This document shows positions 27,625 to 36,459 of a stretch of DNA of 64,000 nt, in pieces; positions within the stretch are counted from its first letter, which is position 1, and each line of letters opens with the position of its first letter. Source of the DNA: Acidobacteriota bacterium (GTDB lineage: Bacteria; Acidobacteriota; Thermoanaerobaculia; Multivoradales; Multivoraceae); the NCBI GenBank assembly GCA_011525365.1, contig WTGQ01000002.1, forward strand, positions 1,883,862-1,947,861, given 5' to 3'. The translations under genes were made by a program, and so were the position numbers. The notes below the pieces were generated by a model. The model was given only the letters and a program-made list of their open reading frames with translations, ran no database searches and was not told where the DNA came from.

Positions 27625-30048
27625 CTAGGTCCGCACGCCCAGAAAGAGGTAAAGCGCCAGCGTCGCGAACAGAGCGTTGGGGCTCCAGGCGGCGATCAGC
27701 GGCGGCAGGGCCTCGGACTGGCCCAAGGTGGTGAAGACGCTGATCACCGTGTAGTAGACGATCCCCGCCACGATCGAGATGCCGATGCCGTAGAGCGCCC
27801 CCTGGCGGCCCAGGCGGAACGCAAACGGCAGCGCCACCAGGGCCATTACCAGGCTGACCACGGGCATGGCGGTCTTGTTGTGGAGCTGCATCTCCAGGTC
27901 GGGCACTTCGGTTCCCGCTGCTACGAGTTCGTCGATATGGCGGCGTAGTTCGAACCGGTTCATCTGCTCGGCGTACTTCACCTCAGTGTTGAAGAACTCG
28001 GGCTCTTCCGGCAGGTCCACCGGCTGCGGCCCGGCGAATCGCTGGCTGTTCGTGATCGTCAGGCCGTCGAACTCCCGAAGCCAGGCGTCCACCAGCTCCC
28101 AGCGGCCCTTGCCGTCGCCGGGGACGTATCGGGCCGCCGCCGCGTAGAGACGCCGCGTCAGTCTGTGGTCGGCGTCGAACCGGAACACCTGGAGGCGCCG
28201 CAGCGTAGCTCGGTCCGCGTCGTAGTGCCGGTAGTTGTAGATGTAGCCGCCGCCGTTCTCTTCCTGGGCGAACCGCCACTGGCGGTCGGCCCGGTGGTAG
28301 CTCTTCACGGGGCCGGAATTGCCCCGAATCCGATCCCTCAGTTCGACGACTTTCGCGTTCGAGGCCGGCAGCACCGAGTTCTCCAGCGCGGCGCTCAGGA
28401 GGGCGACGCCGACCGCTGCGAGCAGCGCCGGCACCGCAAGCCGGAACAGGCTGAAGCCAAGCGCCTTGGCGGCGGTGACTTCGTTGCGTTGCGACAGCAA
28501 GCCGAAAGTGACGAGAGTCGTGACCAGAACGAGGACAGGCGCATTGTCGTAGAAGACCTGAAGGGAGAGGAATGGGTAGTACTCGAAGAAGACGCTGGAA
28601 GGAACGTCGTTCTGGAGCATCTCGTCGACGAGCTGGGTGAAGTCGGAGACGATGAAGACCGCCAGGGCGGCGGCTATCGTGACTCCCAGCACCCGGAGGA
28701 ACACGCCGAAGATGTAGCGGTCCAGTACCCCGGGGAAGCGGAAACTCGGCGGTTCCATCCGGACCTTCACGCGTGCGCGGGCGGAGGAGGAGGGCAGCGA
28801 CTGCGGCTGGGCTAGAGCCAGCCGGTGCTCGAGTGCGCGCCGCCTGCGTTCCCTGAGCTCCCGCAGGCGCGCGAGGCGGACGAGACGTCTCCACAGATGA
28901 TCCCGTGTGAGCCGGTCGACGGCGCTGATCATCAGGCTCTTGTCCCGGTTGCGGCGCCAGAGCAGGAAGGTGCCGAGTACGCTCAGAATGATGTTCGGCG
29001 CCCACATCGCAAGCCAGGGCGCCAGTTGGCCGCTCGCTGCGGCCTCCTCGCCGTTCCCCAGCAGGACGTAGTAGAAGAGGAAGATGCCGACCGACACCAG
29101 GAACCCGGATGAGCGTCTGCCGCCCCGGTTCCGGAAGCCGAGCGGAATGCCGTAGAGCCCGAACACGAGGCAGGCCGCCGGTATGGCGAACTTCTTGTGG
29201 ATTTCGACCAGAGCCCTGTTCCGCTCGGACTCAGTCCTCTCGGGCTCACCGGCCCGCTCGAAGAGCTCGGTGAGCGTCATGGAACGCACATCCTTCGCCA
29301 GCACCAGGCGCTCCTCATGCCGGAACAGGCTGTCCTCAAGCGCGATGTTGGCGTCCCTGAGTCGCTGCAGGCGGTAGGCGCCAGGGTTGTTCGTGTCGAC
29401 CTCGTGCACATCGGCGACACCGAAGCGCAGAACCGCCTGGCCGGTGGCCTGGTTCAGGTTGATCTGGCCGGTTTCGCCCATGATCACCTGCTGTTCCGGC
29501 CCGGGCACCGCGTCGGCGAGGAAGACGCCTCGCCACCCATCCTCGTTCTCGGGCGCCTCGAAGACGTAGAGGACGCGATCCTGAAGCTGGTCGTAGAAGA
29601 CTTTGGGCTTCACCTGCTGGCTGACGTTTCGGGTCAGGATCGAGAGGCGCAGCTCGCTGATCGCCTTGTTGCCGGCCGGAAGCGTGACCGTTGTCAGGTA
29701 GCCGGTGAGGCCGGCCAGCAGGACGCTGAGCAGGAGAATCGGTCGGTAGATCGCCCAGAGACTGATACCGGACGCCCTCATCGCCACGAGTTCGCTGTCC
29801 GCTGCCAATCGGCCGATCGCGATGAGGATCGCGAACAGGAAGGCCATCGGGATCGTCAGGACGACGATGTGGGGCAGACTGTAGGCCAGAAGCTGCAGTG
29901 CGACCGCGGCCTCCACGTTCCGACCGATGATCATCTCCGCGTACTGGAAGAGCTCCTGCATCAGGGCGAGGAACGTGAACACCAGGAGCCCGAGGACGAG
30001 CGGGCCCGTGGTTTCGCGCAGGATGTAGCGGTCGAGAAGTCGGTACAT
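27625..30048 (-). CDS. Fused LptF-LptG permease of the LPS exporter
   Basis: LptF and LptG are normally separate permeases that, with LptB2, extract LPS from the inner membrane. Here one 807-residue frame holds both. The N-terminal half begins MYRLLDRYILRETTGPLVLG, and the C-terminal half begins near residue 437 with FPGVLDRYIFGVFLRVLG, the same motif again. Each half has the expected TM hairpin, a periplasmic beta-jellyroll and three closing TM segments, such as PVVSLVMALVALPFAFRLG near the end. A basic linker (RERRRRALEHRLALAQ) of about 50 residues joins them. ATG 30048 has GGAG 6 nt upstream; ATG 30066 is an alternative. It is the last gene of the long minus-strand cluster. Confidence 0.93.
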   Translation of the reverse strand: MYRLLDRYILRETTGPLVLGLLVFTFLALMQELFQYAEMIIGRNVEAAVALQLLAYSLPHIVVLTIPMAFLFAILIAIGRLAADSELVAMRASGISLWAIYRPILLLSVLLAGLTGYLTTVTLPAGNKAISELRLSILTRNVSQQVKPKVFYDQLQDRVLYVFEAPENEDGWRGVFLADAVPGPEQQVIMGETGQINLNQATGQAVLRFGVADVHEVDTNNPGAYRLQRLRDANIALEDSLFRHEERLVLAKDVRSMTLTELFERAGEPERTESERNRALVEIHKKFAIPAACLVFGLYGIPLGFRNRGGRRSSGFLVSVGIFLFYYVLLGNGEEAAASGQLAPWLAMWAPNIILSVLGTFLLWRRNRDKSLMISAVDRLTRDHLWRRLVRLARLRELRERRRRALEHRLALAQPQSLPSSSARARVKVRMEPPSFRFPGVLDRYIFGVFLRVLGVTIAAALAVFIVSDFTQLVDEMLQNDVPSSVFFEYYPFLSLQVFYDNAPVLVLVTTLVTFGLLSQRNEVTAAKALGFSLFRLAVPALLAAVGVALLSAALENSVLPASNAKVVELRDRIRGNSGPVKSYHRADRQWRFAQEENGGGYIYNYRHYDADRATLRRLQVFRFDADHRLTRRLYAAAARYVPGDGKGRWELVDAWLREFDGLTITNSQRFAGPQPVDLPEEPEFFNTEVKYAEQMNRFELRRHIDELVAAGTEVPDLEMQLHNKTAMPVVSLVMALVALPFAFRLGRQGALYGIGISIVAGIVYYTVISVFTTLGQSEALPPLIAAWSPNALFATLALYLFLGVRT

Positions 30049-30091
30049 CGCGGTCTCCGCCGCCATTCTGACTCATCGGCCCGCGTGGCTG

Positions 30092-30150
30092 ACCGTTTGG
30101 AGGGTGTTTACATAATGGACATTATCAGACTTCGACTACGTCCAAACGGT
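30092..30150. repeat. Inverted repeat surrounding a dif-like palindrome
   Basis: ACCGTTTGGA (30092-30101) and TCCAAACGGT (30141-30150) are perfect reverse complements, 39 bp apart. Between them, ATAATG-GA-CATTAT (30112-30125) is a second, shorter palindrome. This is AT-rich against the surrounding GC-rich DNA. It occupies the 145-bp parB-lptFG gap, the widest in this cluster. Confidence 0.6.
30105..30132 (+). other. Candidate XerCD dif-like site
   Basis: A 28-bp stretch can be laid out as an 11-bp arm ending CATAA, a 6-bp centre TGGACA and an 11-bp arm beginning TTATC. E. coli dif has CATAA, TGTATA and TTATG at the same spacing, and about 17 of 28 positions agree by eye. The outer parts of the arms are poor matches. 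A simple palindromic operator is an equally valid reading. Confidence 0.3.
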
Positions 30151-30192
30151 GTGCGGCTACCGAAGAGGCCGGAGCCCGCCGGCCCGTAGCCC

Positions 30193-31095
30193 TTACGGCA
30201 CGGCCGGCTCGTCCCGGCTGCGACGTAGCTCGGCCAGCAGCTCCTCGAGAGCCAGGATGAGGTCCTCTTCTTCGACGACTTCCTGCCTGAAGCTGAGCGA
30301 GACGCTGAACCGGTCGTCGACCGACCGGAACCGGAAGACGTGAGGCTTGCTGGCGTCGCCGGTCTCCGTGGTCGGGGGCTCCTCGCCCTCGTCCGTGACG
30401 GAACGCCGCTTCCGAATCTCGGTGCGGACTTCCGCGCGCGTTAGTCCGAACTCGGCGATGCGCTCCAGCATGCGGACCATGGACGCCTCCGTGCCGAGCT
30501 TCATCACTTCGAGCAGGACGGACTTGGTCGACCCCACCCCTAGCGCGATCGCGGTTTCGCGCACCGTCCTGGGCATGCGCAGGAGCGCCAGCGACTCCGT
30601 CACGCTGACCCGCGACCGGCCAACCGCGGCGGCGACTCGATCATGCGTGTAGCCATGACGCTCGACCAGCGTACGCAGGCCTTCGGCCTCTTCGAACGGC
30701 GTCAGATCGGCTCGCTGCAGGTTCTCGACGAGGGCGATCTCGAGGGCGTCCCGCGGCGAGACGTCCATCTCGATCAACGGGATCTCCCCGAGTCCAGCCT
30801 CCCGCGCGGCGCGGAAGCGGCGCTCACCGGAGATGATCCGGTATCTGCGCCGGGTCGTCGTCCCGTCCGCACCAACCTGGTTGACGGGACGCGCCAGGAT
30901 GGGTTCCAGTACGCCTCTTGCGCGTATCGAGGCGGTCAGGCCGTCGAGGCTTCCGAGTTCACGGCGAGGCTGGTCCGGATCGGGCTCGATACTGGCCAGA
31001 GGCACCATCCGGCCGACCGGACGCCTGGCGGAACGGCGGACTTCCCCGAAGCTCGGTGCGGTGTCCCGTCTGGTCTCGCCTTCCGTCGTCGGCAT
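30193..31095 (-). CDS. ParB/Spo0J-family DNA-binding protein
   Basis: The 300-residue protein has the ParB N-terminal domain: VPLASIEPDPDQPRRELG near residue 30, then RRYRIISGERRFRAAREAG, whose GERR motif is the CTP/catalytic-type box, and ALVENLQRADLTPFEEAEG. A helix-turn-helix follows (THDRVAAAVGRSRVSVTESLALLRMP). The C-terminal ~60 residues form a charged, less conserved part. No parA lies next to it and no parS is evident by eye. It may be the chromosome-segregation ParB or a ParB-like regulator. It sits 7 bp after the DUF151 gene in the cluster. Confidence 0.87.
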   Translation of the reverse strand: MPTTEGETRRDTAPSFGEVRRSARRPVGRMVPLASIEPDPDQPRRELGSLDGLTASIRARGVLEPILARPVNQVGADGTTTRRRYRIISGERRFRAAREAGLGEIPLIEMDVSPRDALEIALVENLQRADLTPFEEAEGLRTLVERHGYTHDRVAAAVGRSRVSVTESLALLRMPRTVRETAIALGVGSTKSVLLEVMKLGTEASMVRMLERIAEFGLTRAEVRTEIRKRRSVTDEGEEPPTTETGDASKPHVFRFRSVDDRFSVSLSFRQEVVEEEDLILALEELLAELRRSRDEPAVP

Positions 31096-31102
31096 CGGCC
31101 GG

Positions 31103-31696
31103 CTACATCTCGTACTTTCCCAACGTCTTCGGGTCGAGCTCCTCCAGCCACTTCTTCATCTTCTTGTCGTCAGTTCCCACCGCGGGGGCTTCGCCGGCAC
31201 CGTCGCCATCGTCCTGGTCAGACTGCCTGACGCGGGCCAGATCGGCCACGGACTGCCGGACGAAGAGTGGCGCGCCGGCGCGCAGGGCCAGGGCGATCGC
31301 GTCGCTCGGCCTCGCGTCGAGAAGGCGGTGCTCGCCCGTGCGTTCGACGAGCTCCACCACCGCGAGGAACGTGTTTCCCTCGATCGCCCTGACGACCACT
31401 TCGATTACCTCGGCGCCCACGAGGTCAAGGGCGTTCTTCAGCAGGTCGTGGGTCATCGGTCGTCCGGGATCCCTGCCTTCGATCGCAAGCTGGATCGCGC
31501 CCGCCTCGAAGATGCCGATCCAGATCGGAACGACCGAACTCTCCTCCGGGTCGTGCTCGTGCAGCCGCAGGATCACGATCGGCTGGTTGGAGTTCGGCTC
31601 CATCATCAGGCCGTGGACCTCGGCCGGGATCTTCCGATCCTCGGTTCTTTCCCGGGTCGACCGGGCCTTGACCTCGTCCGCCGTCATCCCGGTCAT
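31103..31696 (-). CDS. Bifunctional nuclease family (DUF151) protein
   Basis: The core VHGLMMEPNSNQPIVILRLHE, then VPIWIGIFEAGAIQLAIEG, MTHDLLKNALDLVGAEVIEVVV and DARPSDAIALALRAGAPLFV, is the DUF151 domain. Members were described as DNase/RNase in plants, but their bacterial role is unclear. The 197-residue protein ends in a charged tail (DDKKMKKWLEELDPKTLGKYEM). The start ATG 31696 overlaps the miaB stop (ATGA). In many bacteria this family lies next to miaB, as here. Confidence 0.9.
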   Translation of the reverse strand: MTGMTADEVKARSTRERTEDRKIPAEVHGLMMEPNSNQPIVILRLHEHDPEESSVVPIWIGIFEAGAIQLAIEGRDPGRPMTHDLLKNALDLVGAEVIEVVVRAIEGNTFLAVVELVERTGEHRLLDARPSDAIALALRAGAPLFVRQSVADLARVRQSDQDDGDGAGEAPAVGTDDKKMKKWLEELDPKTLGKYEM

Positions 31697-33039
31697 CCTA
31701 CGCCACGGTCGAGAAGTTCGCCCATCAGGGAGTGGTCGTAGGCCTGAACTGTCCGGACCCGTACCAGCGAGCCCGTTTCCACGGGCCGCTCGAGGACGGG
31801 AAAGTGCACGATCCGGTGACAGTCCGTGCGTCCCGACTGGTGTCCGGCACGCCGGCTCCAACCGGTGACGAGGAGGTCGAACTCCGAGCCCACGAGTTCC
31901 TCGTTCAGCACGCGTTGGATCGTGGACTGGGCCTTGAAGACACGCTGCAGCCGCCGGTCGGCGACCTCGCGGGGAACTTCGTCCGATGGCGGCAGCCGGA
32001 TTGCCGCCGTGTTCGGTCTGGGGCTGTACTTGAACGCGAAGACCGACGCGAAGCGCACCGTCTCGACCAGTTCCAGGGTGCGCTGGAAGTCTTCCTCGGA
32101 CTCGCCCGGGAAACCGACGATCAGGTCAGTAGACAGTGCAAGTCCCCTGCGTGCCGCTCGCAGGCGGCCCACCAACCCGAGGTACTCCTCCACCGTGTAG
32201 CCCCTGCCCATACGGCGTAGTACCCGGTTCGATCCCGACTGCACCGGCAGGTGAAGGTACGGGGAGATGTTCGCGTGGCGGGCAACGGCGCGGATCATCC
32301 GGTCGGTGAAGTCGCGCGGATAGGAAGTCACGAAGCGCAGACGCTTCAGGCCTGGCAGGACGGCGGCGGCGTTGAGCAGGTCGGCGAAGTCCCACTCGCG
32401 GCCGCTGCCCAGCGGCGGCGGCGGCTCGCGCCAGTGGTTCACCGTCTGGCCCAGGAGTTCGATTTCGAGGAAGCCGTAGTCCAGCAGATGCTCTATCTCG
32501 CGGACGATGTCGGCCATAGGACGGCAGCGCTCCGGACCCCGGGTGTTCGGGACGACGCAGAAAGTGCAGCGCTTGTTGCAACCCTCGATGATCGTGACCA
32601 TGCCCTTGTGCGCGGTGTCGCGGCTGATCGCCTCGAAGTCGTACGGGCGTTCTACCGGGAAGCCGACCGCCAGTACGCGCTCGCCGTCGCGGCTCCGCCC
32701 GAGGATTGAACCGAGCTCCCCCACCCTGCCGGTGCCGACGACGAAGTCGAGATCGGGAATCCGGCGCAACGCCTCCTCGCCCTCCTGCTGAGCGACGCAG
32801 CCGCAGAATCCGATCCTCAGGCTCTCGCGGTCGCGCTTGAGCAACCGGTACTCTCCCAGCCGGGAGTACGCCTTCTGAGCGGCCTTCTCGCGAACCGAGC
32901 AGGAGTTCAGGAGGATCAGGTCGGCCTCCTCGAGCGCGCGCGTCGGCAGCAGGCCCTGCTGCATCAACTGCCCGGCCATGCGCTGGCTGTCCAGCTCGTT
33001 CATCTGGCAGCCCCAGGTCTCGATGTAGAAGCGCTCCAC
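31693..33039 (-). CDS. miaB: tRNA-2-methylthio-N6-dimethylallyladenosine synthase
   Basis: MiaB is a radical-SAM enzyme adding methylthio to i6A37 of tRNAs. The UPF0004 domain starts FYIETWGCQMNELDSQRM, with further Cys in LLNSCSVREKA and GFCGCVAQ. The radical-SAM cluster motif is EGCNKRCTFCVVPNTRG near residue 158. A TRAM domain ends the 448 residues. It starts at GTG 33039 with no Shine-Dalgarno; AGTAAT ends 9 nt upstream. miaA is not in the window. Confidence 0.96.
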   Translation of the reverse strand: MERFYIETWGCQMNELDSQRMAGQLMQQGLLPTRALEEADLILLNSCSVREKAAQKAYSRLGEYRLLKRDRESLRIGFCGCVAQQEGEEALRRIPDLDFVVGTGRVGELGSILGRSRDGERVLAVGFPVERPYDFEAISRDTAHKGMVTIIEGCNKRCTFCVVPNTRGPERCRPMADIVREIEHLLDYGFLEIELLGQTVNHWREPPPPLGSGREWDFADLLNAAAVLPGLKRLRFVTSYPRDFTDRMIRAVARHANISPYLHLPVQSGSNRVLRRMGRGYTVEEYLGLVGRLRAARRGLALSTDLIVGFPGESEEDFQRTLELVETVRFASVFAFKYSPRPNTAAIRLPPSDEVPREVADRRLQRVFKAQSTIQRVLNEELVGSEFDLLVTGWSRRAGHQSGRTDCHRIVHFPVLERPVETGSLVRVRTVQAYDHSLMGELLDRGVG

Positions 33040-33064
33040 GTCGCGGAGATTACTACCCCGCGAC
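33040..33064. repeat. Inverted repeat directly upstream of miaB
   Basis: GTCGCGG (33040-33046) and CCGCGAC (33058-33064) are perfect 7-bp arms around an 11-bp AT-richer loop that includes the putative miaB -10. On the mRNA from ptsI it would form a hairpin abutting the miaB GTG. There is no U-run. Confidence 0.45.
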
Positions 33065-33102
33065 CGGAAGGCGGCGGGCCGGCGGCAGCCGAACGCGCGG
33101 TA

Positions 33103-34872
33103 CTACGGCGACGTGGCGTGAGCTTGGGCGAGCAGCTCCCGGACTTCGCCGGCGGTCGACGCGGCGACGCAGCGTCTCGCGAGTTCCTCCGCGTCGCCGA
33201 TGTGGACGGTGCGGACGACCTCCTTGGTCAGCGGGATGTTCCGGGGGCTCATCGAGAGTTCACGCAGGCCCAGACCGAGGAGCAGCGGAACGCACTCGGG
33301 GCTGGCGGCCATTTCGCCGCAGAGCGCCACCGGCACCCGCTGTCTTCGGCCCGCCTCCACCACGAGCTGGATCATGCTCAGGATGGCCGGATGCAAGGGC
33401 TGGTAAAGGTCGGTGACCTGCTCGTTCGTCCGGTCGACCGCCAGCGCGTACTGGATCAGGTCGTTCGTGCCGATCGAGAGGAAGTCCACCTCGGCGGCGA
33501 GTTGACGGGCGATCAGAACCGTCGCCGGCACCTCCACCATGGCGCCGATCTCGACCTCTCGTCGGTGGTCGACTCCCTCGGCCTCGAGCTCCGAGCAGAT
33601 CTCCGCACAAAGGCCCCGCAGGGCCCGGATTTCCTCCACCGCGGTCACCATCGGGACCATGATGCGCAGGTTGCCAAGGGCCGCCGCGCGAAACAGGGCA
33701 CGCAACTGGCTGCGGAAGACGTCCGTGCGGGAAAGCGTCAGCCGGATGCCGCGCAGGCCGAGAACCGGGTTCTCCTCCTCCTGTTCGTCGAGCCCGCGCG
33801 CCGTCTTGCCTCCACCCAGGTCGAGCGTGCGGACGACGACGGGCCAGGGCGCCATGGCATCCAGGAGCCCCCTGACGACGGCCAGGTACTCTTCCTCCGT
33901 GGGAAGCTCCGGACTCTTCTCCAGGTACAGGAACTCGCTCCTGTAGAGACCGATCCCGGCGGCCCCGAAACGCTGCACGTCTTCGAATTCCTCGGGAAGC
34001 TCCACGTTGGCGAGCAGGTCGACCCCGACACCGTCGCGGGTTCGGGCCGGCAGCTTTCTCGCCGCGGTCGTGAGCACTTCCTCCTTCTGACGGCGACGTC
34101 GCTGAAGAACCCCGTAGTGCTCGAGCGTCTCGGGCGTCGGGTGCAGCGTGAGGCGTCCTGCTTCACCGTCAACGACCACTGGATCGTCGTCGGCGACGCG
34201 GTTCGTGATGTGCACGATGCCGGTGACCAGGGGAACGTCCAGGGCCCTGGCGACGATCGCGGTGTGGGAGTTGGCGCCCCCGACCTCGATCGCGAAGCCC
34301 ACCGCGCCGCGACGACCCAGGCGCAGGACCTCGTCCGGCGTGAGTTCGTGGCTGACGACGACGACATTGCGGTCGAAGTCCACGTCCGCGCCGGGAGTGC
34401 TCTTCCTGCCGGCCAGGGCGCGCAGGAGGTACCGGGTGACGTCGCGAAGATCTTCGCCCCTTTCGCGCAGATGCTGACTCTTGACCTGCGCGAACTTCTC
34501 GCCGAGGTCGTCGGCTACGGCCTGCACTGCCCACTCGGCGTTGACTCGATCTTCCCGGATCGTCTGGTCGATGCGGCGCGCGAAGGAGGAGTCCCGCAGG
34601 ATCACCGAATGGGCATGGAAGATCGACGCCAGGTCACTGCCGTACGTTTCCGCTATCCGGCTTTCCGTGGACTCCAGCTCGGCCTCGACGCTGCGTACGG
34701 CGGCGCCGAAACGCTCAACCTCCCGGTCCAGGTTGCCGCTGCGGATCGGCACGCGCAGGACCTGGACACCGTGGCCACGAAGACACACCGCCGGACCGAT
34801 CGCGACTCCCGGTGCGGCGGCCGCACCCTGAAGCGTCTCCTGAACCGTCGGGTGCCGTGGCGGCCGGTTCAC
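33103..34872 (-). CDS. ptsI: PTS enzyme I (phosphoenolpyruvate-protein phosphotransferase)
   Basis: EI takes phosphate from PEP and passes it to HPr. The N-terminal HPr-binding domain begins LQGAAAAPGVAIGPAVCL. The phosphorylated His lies in GGANSHTAIVARALDVPLVTG. The PEP-binding barrel shows GIGLYRSEFLYL, VVRTLDLGGGK, LRGIRLTL, IMVPMVTAVEE and FLSIGTNDLIQYALAVDR. There is no GAF domain, so it is the PtsI rather than the PtsP form. The GTG at 34872 overlaps the HPr stop (GTGA). No EIIB or EIIC gene is in the window. Confidence 0.95.
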   Translation of the reverse strand: MNRPPRHPTVQETLQGAAAAPGVAIGPAVCLRGHGVQVLRVPIRSGNLDREVERFGAAVRSVEAELESTESRIAETYGSDLASIFHAHSVILRDSSFARRIDQTIREDRVNAEWAVQAVADDLGEKFAQVKSQHLRERGEDLRDVTRYLLRALAGRKSTPGADVDFDRNVVVVSHELTPDEVLRLGRRGAVGFAIEVGGANSHTAIVARALDVPLVTGIVHITNRVADDDPVVVDGEAGRLTLHPTPETLEHYGVLQRRRRQKEEVLTTAARKLPARTRDGVGVDLLANVELPEEFEDVQRFGAAGIGLYRSEFLYLEKSPELPTEEEYLAVVRGLLDAMAPWPVVVRTLDLGGGKTARGLDEQEEENPVLGLRGIRLTLSRTDVFRSQLRALFRAAALGNLRIMVPMVTAVEEIRALRGLCAEICSELEAEGVDHRREVEIGAMVEVPATVLIARQLAAEVDFLSIGTNDLIQYALAVDRTNEQVTDLYQPLHPAILSMIQLVVEAGRRQRVPVALCGEMAASPECVPLLLGLGLRELSMSPRNIPLTKEVVRTVHIGDAEELARRCVAASTAGEVRELLAQAHATSP

Positions 34873-35138
34873 GCATCCTCCCCGAAGCGGGCCTGGATCA
34901 GGTCGCAGACTGCGGCCATGGCGGCCTGCTCGTCCTCGCCGCGGCATCGGACCGTGAGGCTGGCGCCGTGACCCGCACCAAGCAGGAGGACGCCGAGAAT
35001 GCTGGTTGCTTCCGTCTCGCGGCCGTTGGCCCGCAGCATCACATTCGACTGGAACTGCTTCACCGTATGCACCAGCCTTGCCGCGGCTCGCGCATGAAGC
35101 CCCAGTTCATTGACGACCTGGACTACGCGTTCTTTCAT
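34869..35138 (-). CDS. ptsH: PTS phosphocarrier HPr
   Basis: This 89-residue HPr carries the phosphorylation site NELGLHARAAARLV (His near residue 15) and a Ser in the regulatory position (TEATSILGVLLLGAG). The Ser could be a target for HPr kinase, but hprK is not in the window. I trimmed the start to ATG 35138, which overlaps the EIIA stop (ATGA). The open frame upstream is a shadow of the EIIA gene. Confidence 0.94.
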   Translation of the reverse strand: MKERVVQVVNELGLHARAAARLVHTVKQFQSNVMLRANGRETEATSILGVLLLGAGHGASLTVRCRGEDEQAAMAAVCDLIQARFGEDA

Positions 35139-35566
35139 TTCGCAGGTCGCGCCAGCCCCGTCGCCGCCAGTTGGATGCTCTTGCGGCCGTTGCTCCAGAT
35201 CCAGTCCGCCAGATCGGGAAGCTCCAGATCGGGAGCGTCGCAGCACAGGCTGAGCACCATAGGCAGGTTGACGCCGGTGACCACCGCCGCCCTGGTGACT
35301 CCGGCCGCGCGCAGCGCGCTGTTGCAGGGAGTATCGCCGAACATCTCGGTCAGGATCAGCACGCCGGAACCATGCTCCTCGTCGAGTTGCCGGATCCTGG
35401 TCTCGATCAGGCTCGCCGCCTGCGCCCGGCCGGCGCGCCAGTCCACGCAGAGCGCGTGAATCGGCGCGTTGCCCGCCCCCGAGTGCTGGCCGGAGATCGC
35501 TCTTGCGGATTCAAGCAACTCACGGGCCAGATCACCGTGCGAGATGATGAGAACCGGGACCGTCAT
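35135..35566 (-). CDS. PTS EIIA component, mannose family
   Basis: The 143-residue protein matches single-domain mannose-type EIIA. The N-terminal VPVLIISHGDLARELLESA carries the phosphorylated His near residue 10, followed by GVLILTEMFGDTPCNSAL and VVTGVNLPMVL. With no EIIB/C partner nearby it probably works in a regulatory phosphorelay rather than in transport. It overlaps rapZ and ptsH by 4 nt each. Confidence 0.92.
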   Translation of the reverse strand: MTVPVLIISHGDLARELLESARAISGQHSGAGNAPIHALCVDWRAGRAQAASLIETRIRQLDEEHGSGVLILTEMFGDTPCNSALRAAGVTRAAVVTGVNLPMVLSLCCDAPDLELPDLADWIWSNGRKSIQLAATGLARPAK

Positions 35567-36459
35567 GGCTCGGCATCGGCGGTGGTCCGGTGACGCTCGA
35601 CGTCGCGATGCTGGAGGCTGATCTGCCAGGCGCCTGCCGCCAGACGATCGGCCACCGCTTCGGAGACCGCGACCGAACGGTGCCGCCCGCCGGTGCAGCC
35701 GATCCCGACGGTCAGGTAGCTCCGCTTCTCGTCGCGAAACCTGGGAAGGAGGTAGGCGAGGAGATCCTCGAGGCGCTCGACAAGTTCGTCGAAAGCCGGG
35801 TGTCCGTGCAGGAACTCCTGGACTTCCCCATCCGTGCCGGGCTTGTCCCGCAGTTCCGCGACGAAGTACGGATTCGGCAGGAAGCGGACGTCGAACATGA
35901 GGTCCACGCCGGAAGGAACGCCGAACTTGAAGCCGAAGCTGACGATGTTGACCGTCAGTCCGCCGGCGTCGCTCGAGGCGAACTCGTTGTAGATCGCGGC
36001 TCGGAGCTCGTGAATCGTCGAGTCCGTCGTGTCGAGAACCCGGGAGGCCCGGCCACGAAGCTCGGCGAGTTGCCGTCGCTCCCGCCGAATGCCGTCGATG
36101 ACCCGCTCCCCCGCAGTCGTGAGCGGATGACGCCGGCGGGTCTCCGAGTAGCGCCGGACGAGGACGTCGTCCGAGCTGTCGAGAAACAGAAGTACCGGTT
36201 CGACTACTGCCGGATCCGCCTGGTCCAGAAGTCGGGGCAGCTCCTCGGCCAGACCGGGTGTGCGCACGTCCGTGACCAGGACAATCGCGTCGAGGGAGGG
36301 TGCAGCGGCTGCCGGTTCCTGGACGAGGTGGCGTAGCAGGGGCAGCGGCAGGTTGTCGATGCAGTGATAGCCGAGATCCTCGAAGCAGCGCGCGACCGTG
36401 CTCTTGCCCGAGCCAGAAAGACCCGTGATGACGAACAGGCGAACCGGCAACTCAGACAC
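35563..36459 (-). CDS. rapZ: RNase adapter protein RapZ
   Basis: RapZ in E. coli guides RNase E to the small RNA GlmZ and so controls glucosamine-6-phosphate synthesis. The 298-residue protein has Walker A VITGLSGSGKSTVARCFEDLG at the N-terminus. The conserved YHCIDNLPLPLL, the middle FVSFGFKFGVP-like segment (IVSFGFKFGVPSGVDLMFDVRFLPNPY) and YLTVGIGCTGGRHRSVAVSE follow. No GlmZ-like RNA can be recognised here. It overlaps ptsN by 8 nt. Confidence 0.95.
   Translation of the reverse strand: MSELPVRLFVITGLSGSGKSTVARCFEDLGYHCIDNLPLPLLRHLVQEPAAAAPSLDAIVLVTDVRTPGLAEELPRLLDQADPAVVEPVLLFLDSSDDVLVRRYSETRRRHPLTTAGERVIDGIRRERRQLAELRGRASRVLDTTDSTIHELRAAIYNEFASSDAGGLTVNIVSFGFKFGVPSGVDLMFDVRFLPNPYFVAELRDKPGTDGEVQEFLHGHPAFDELVERLEDLLAYLLPRFRDEKRSYLTVGIGCTGGRHRSVAVSEAVADRLAAGAWQISLQHRDVERHRTTADAEP

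Noticed and set aside
30105..30132. Fur-type iron box
   Set aside because: ATAAT and ATTAT are separated by 4 bp here, while the Fur inverted repeat has a 1-bp gap. The neighbours are not iron genes.
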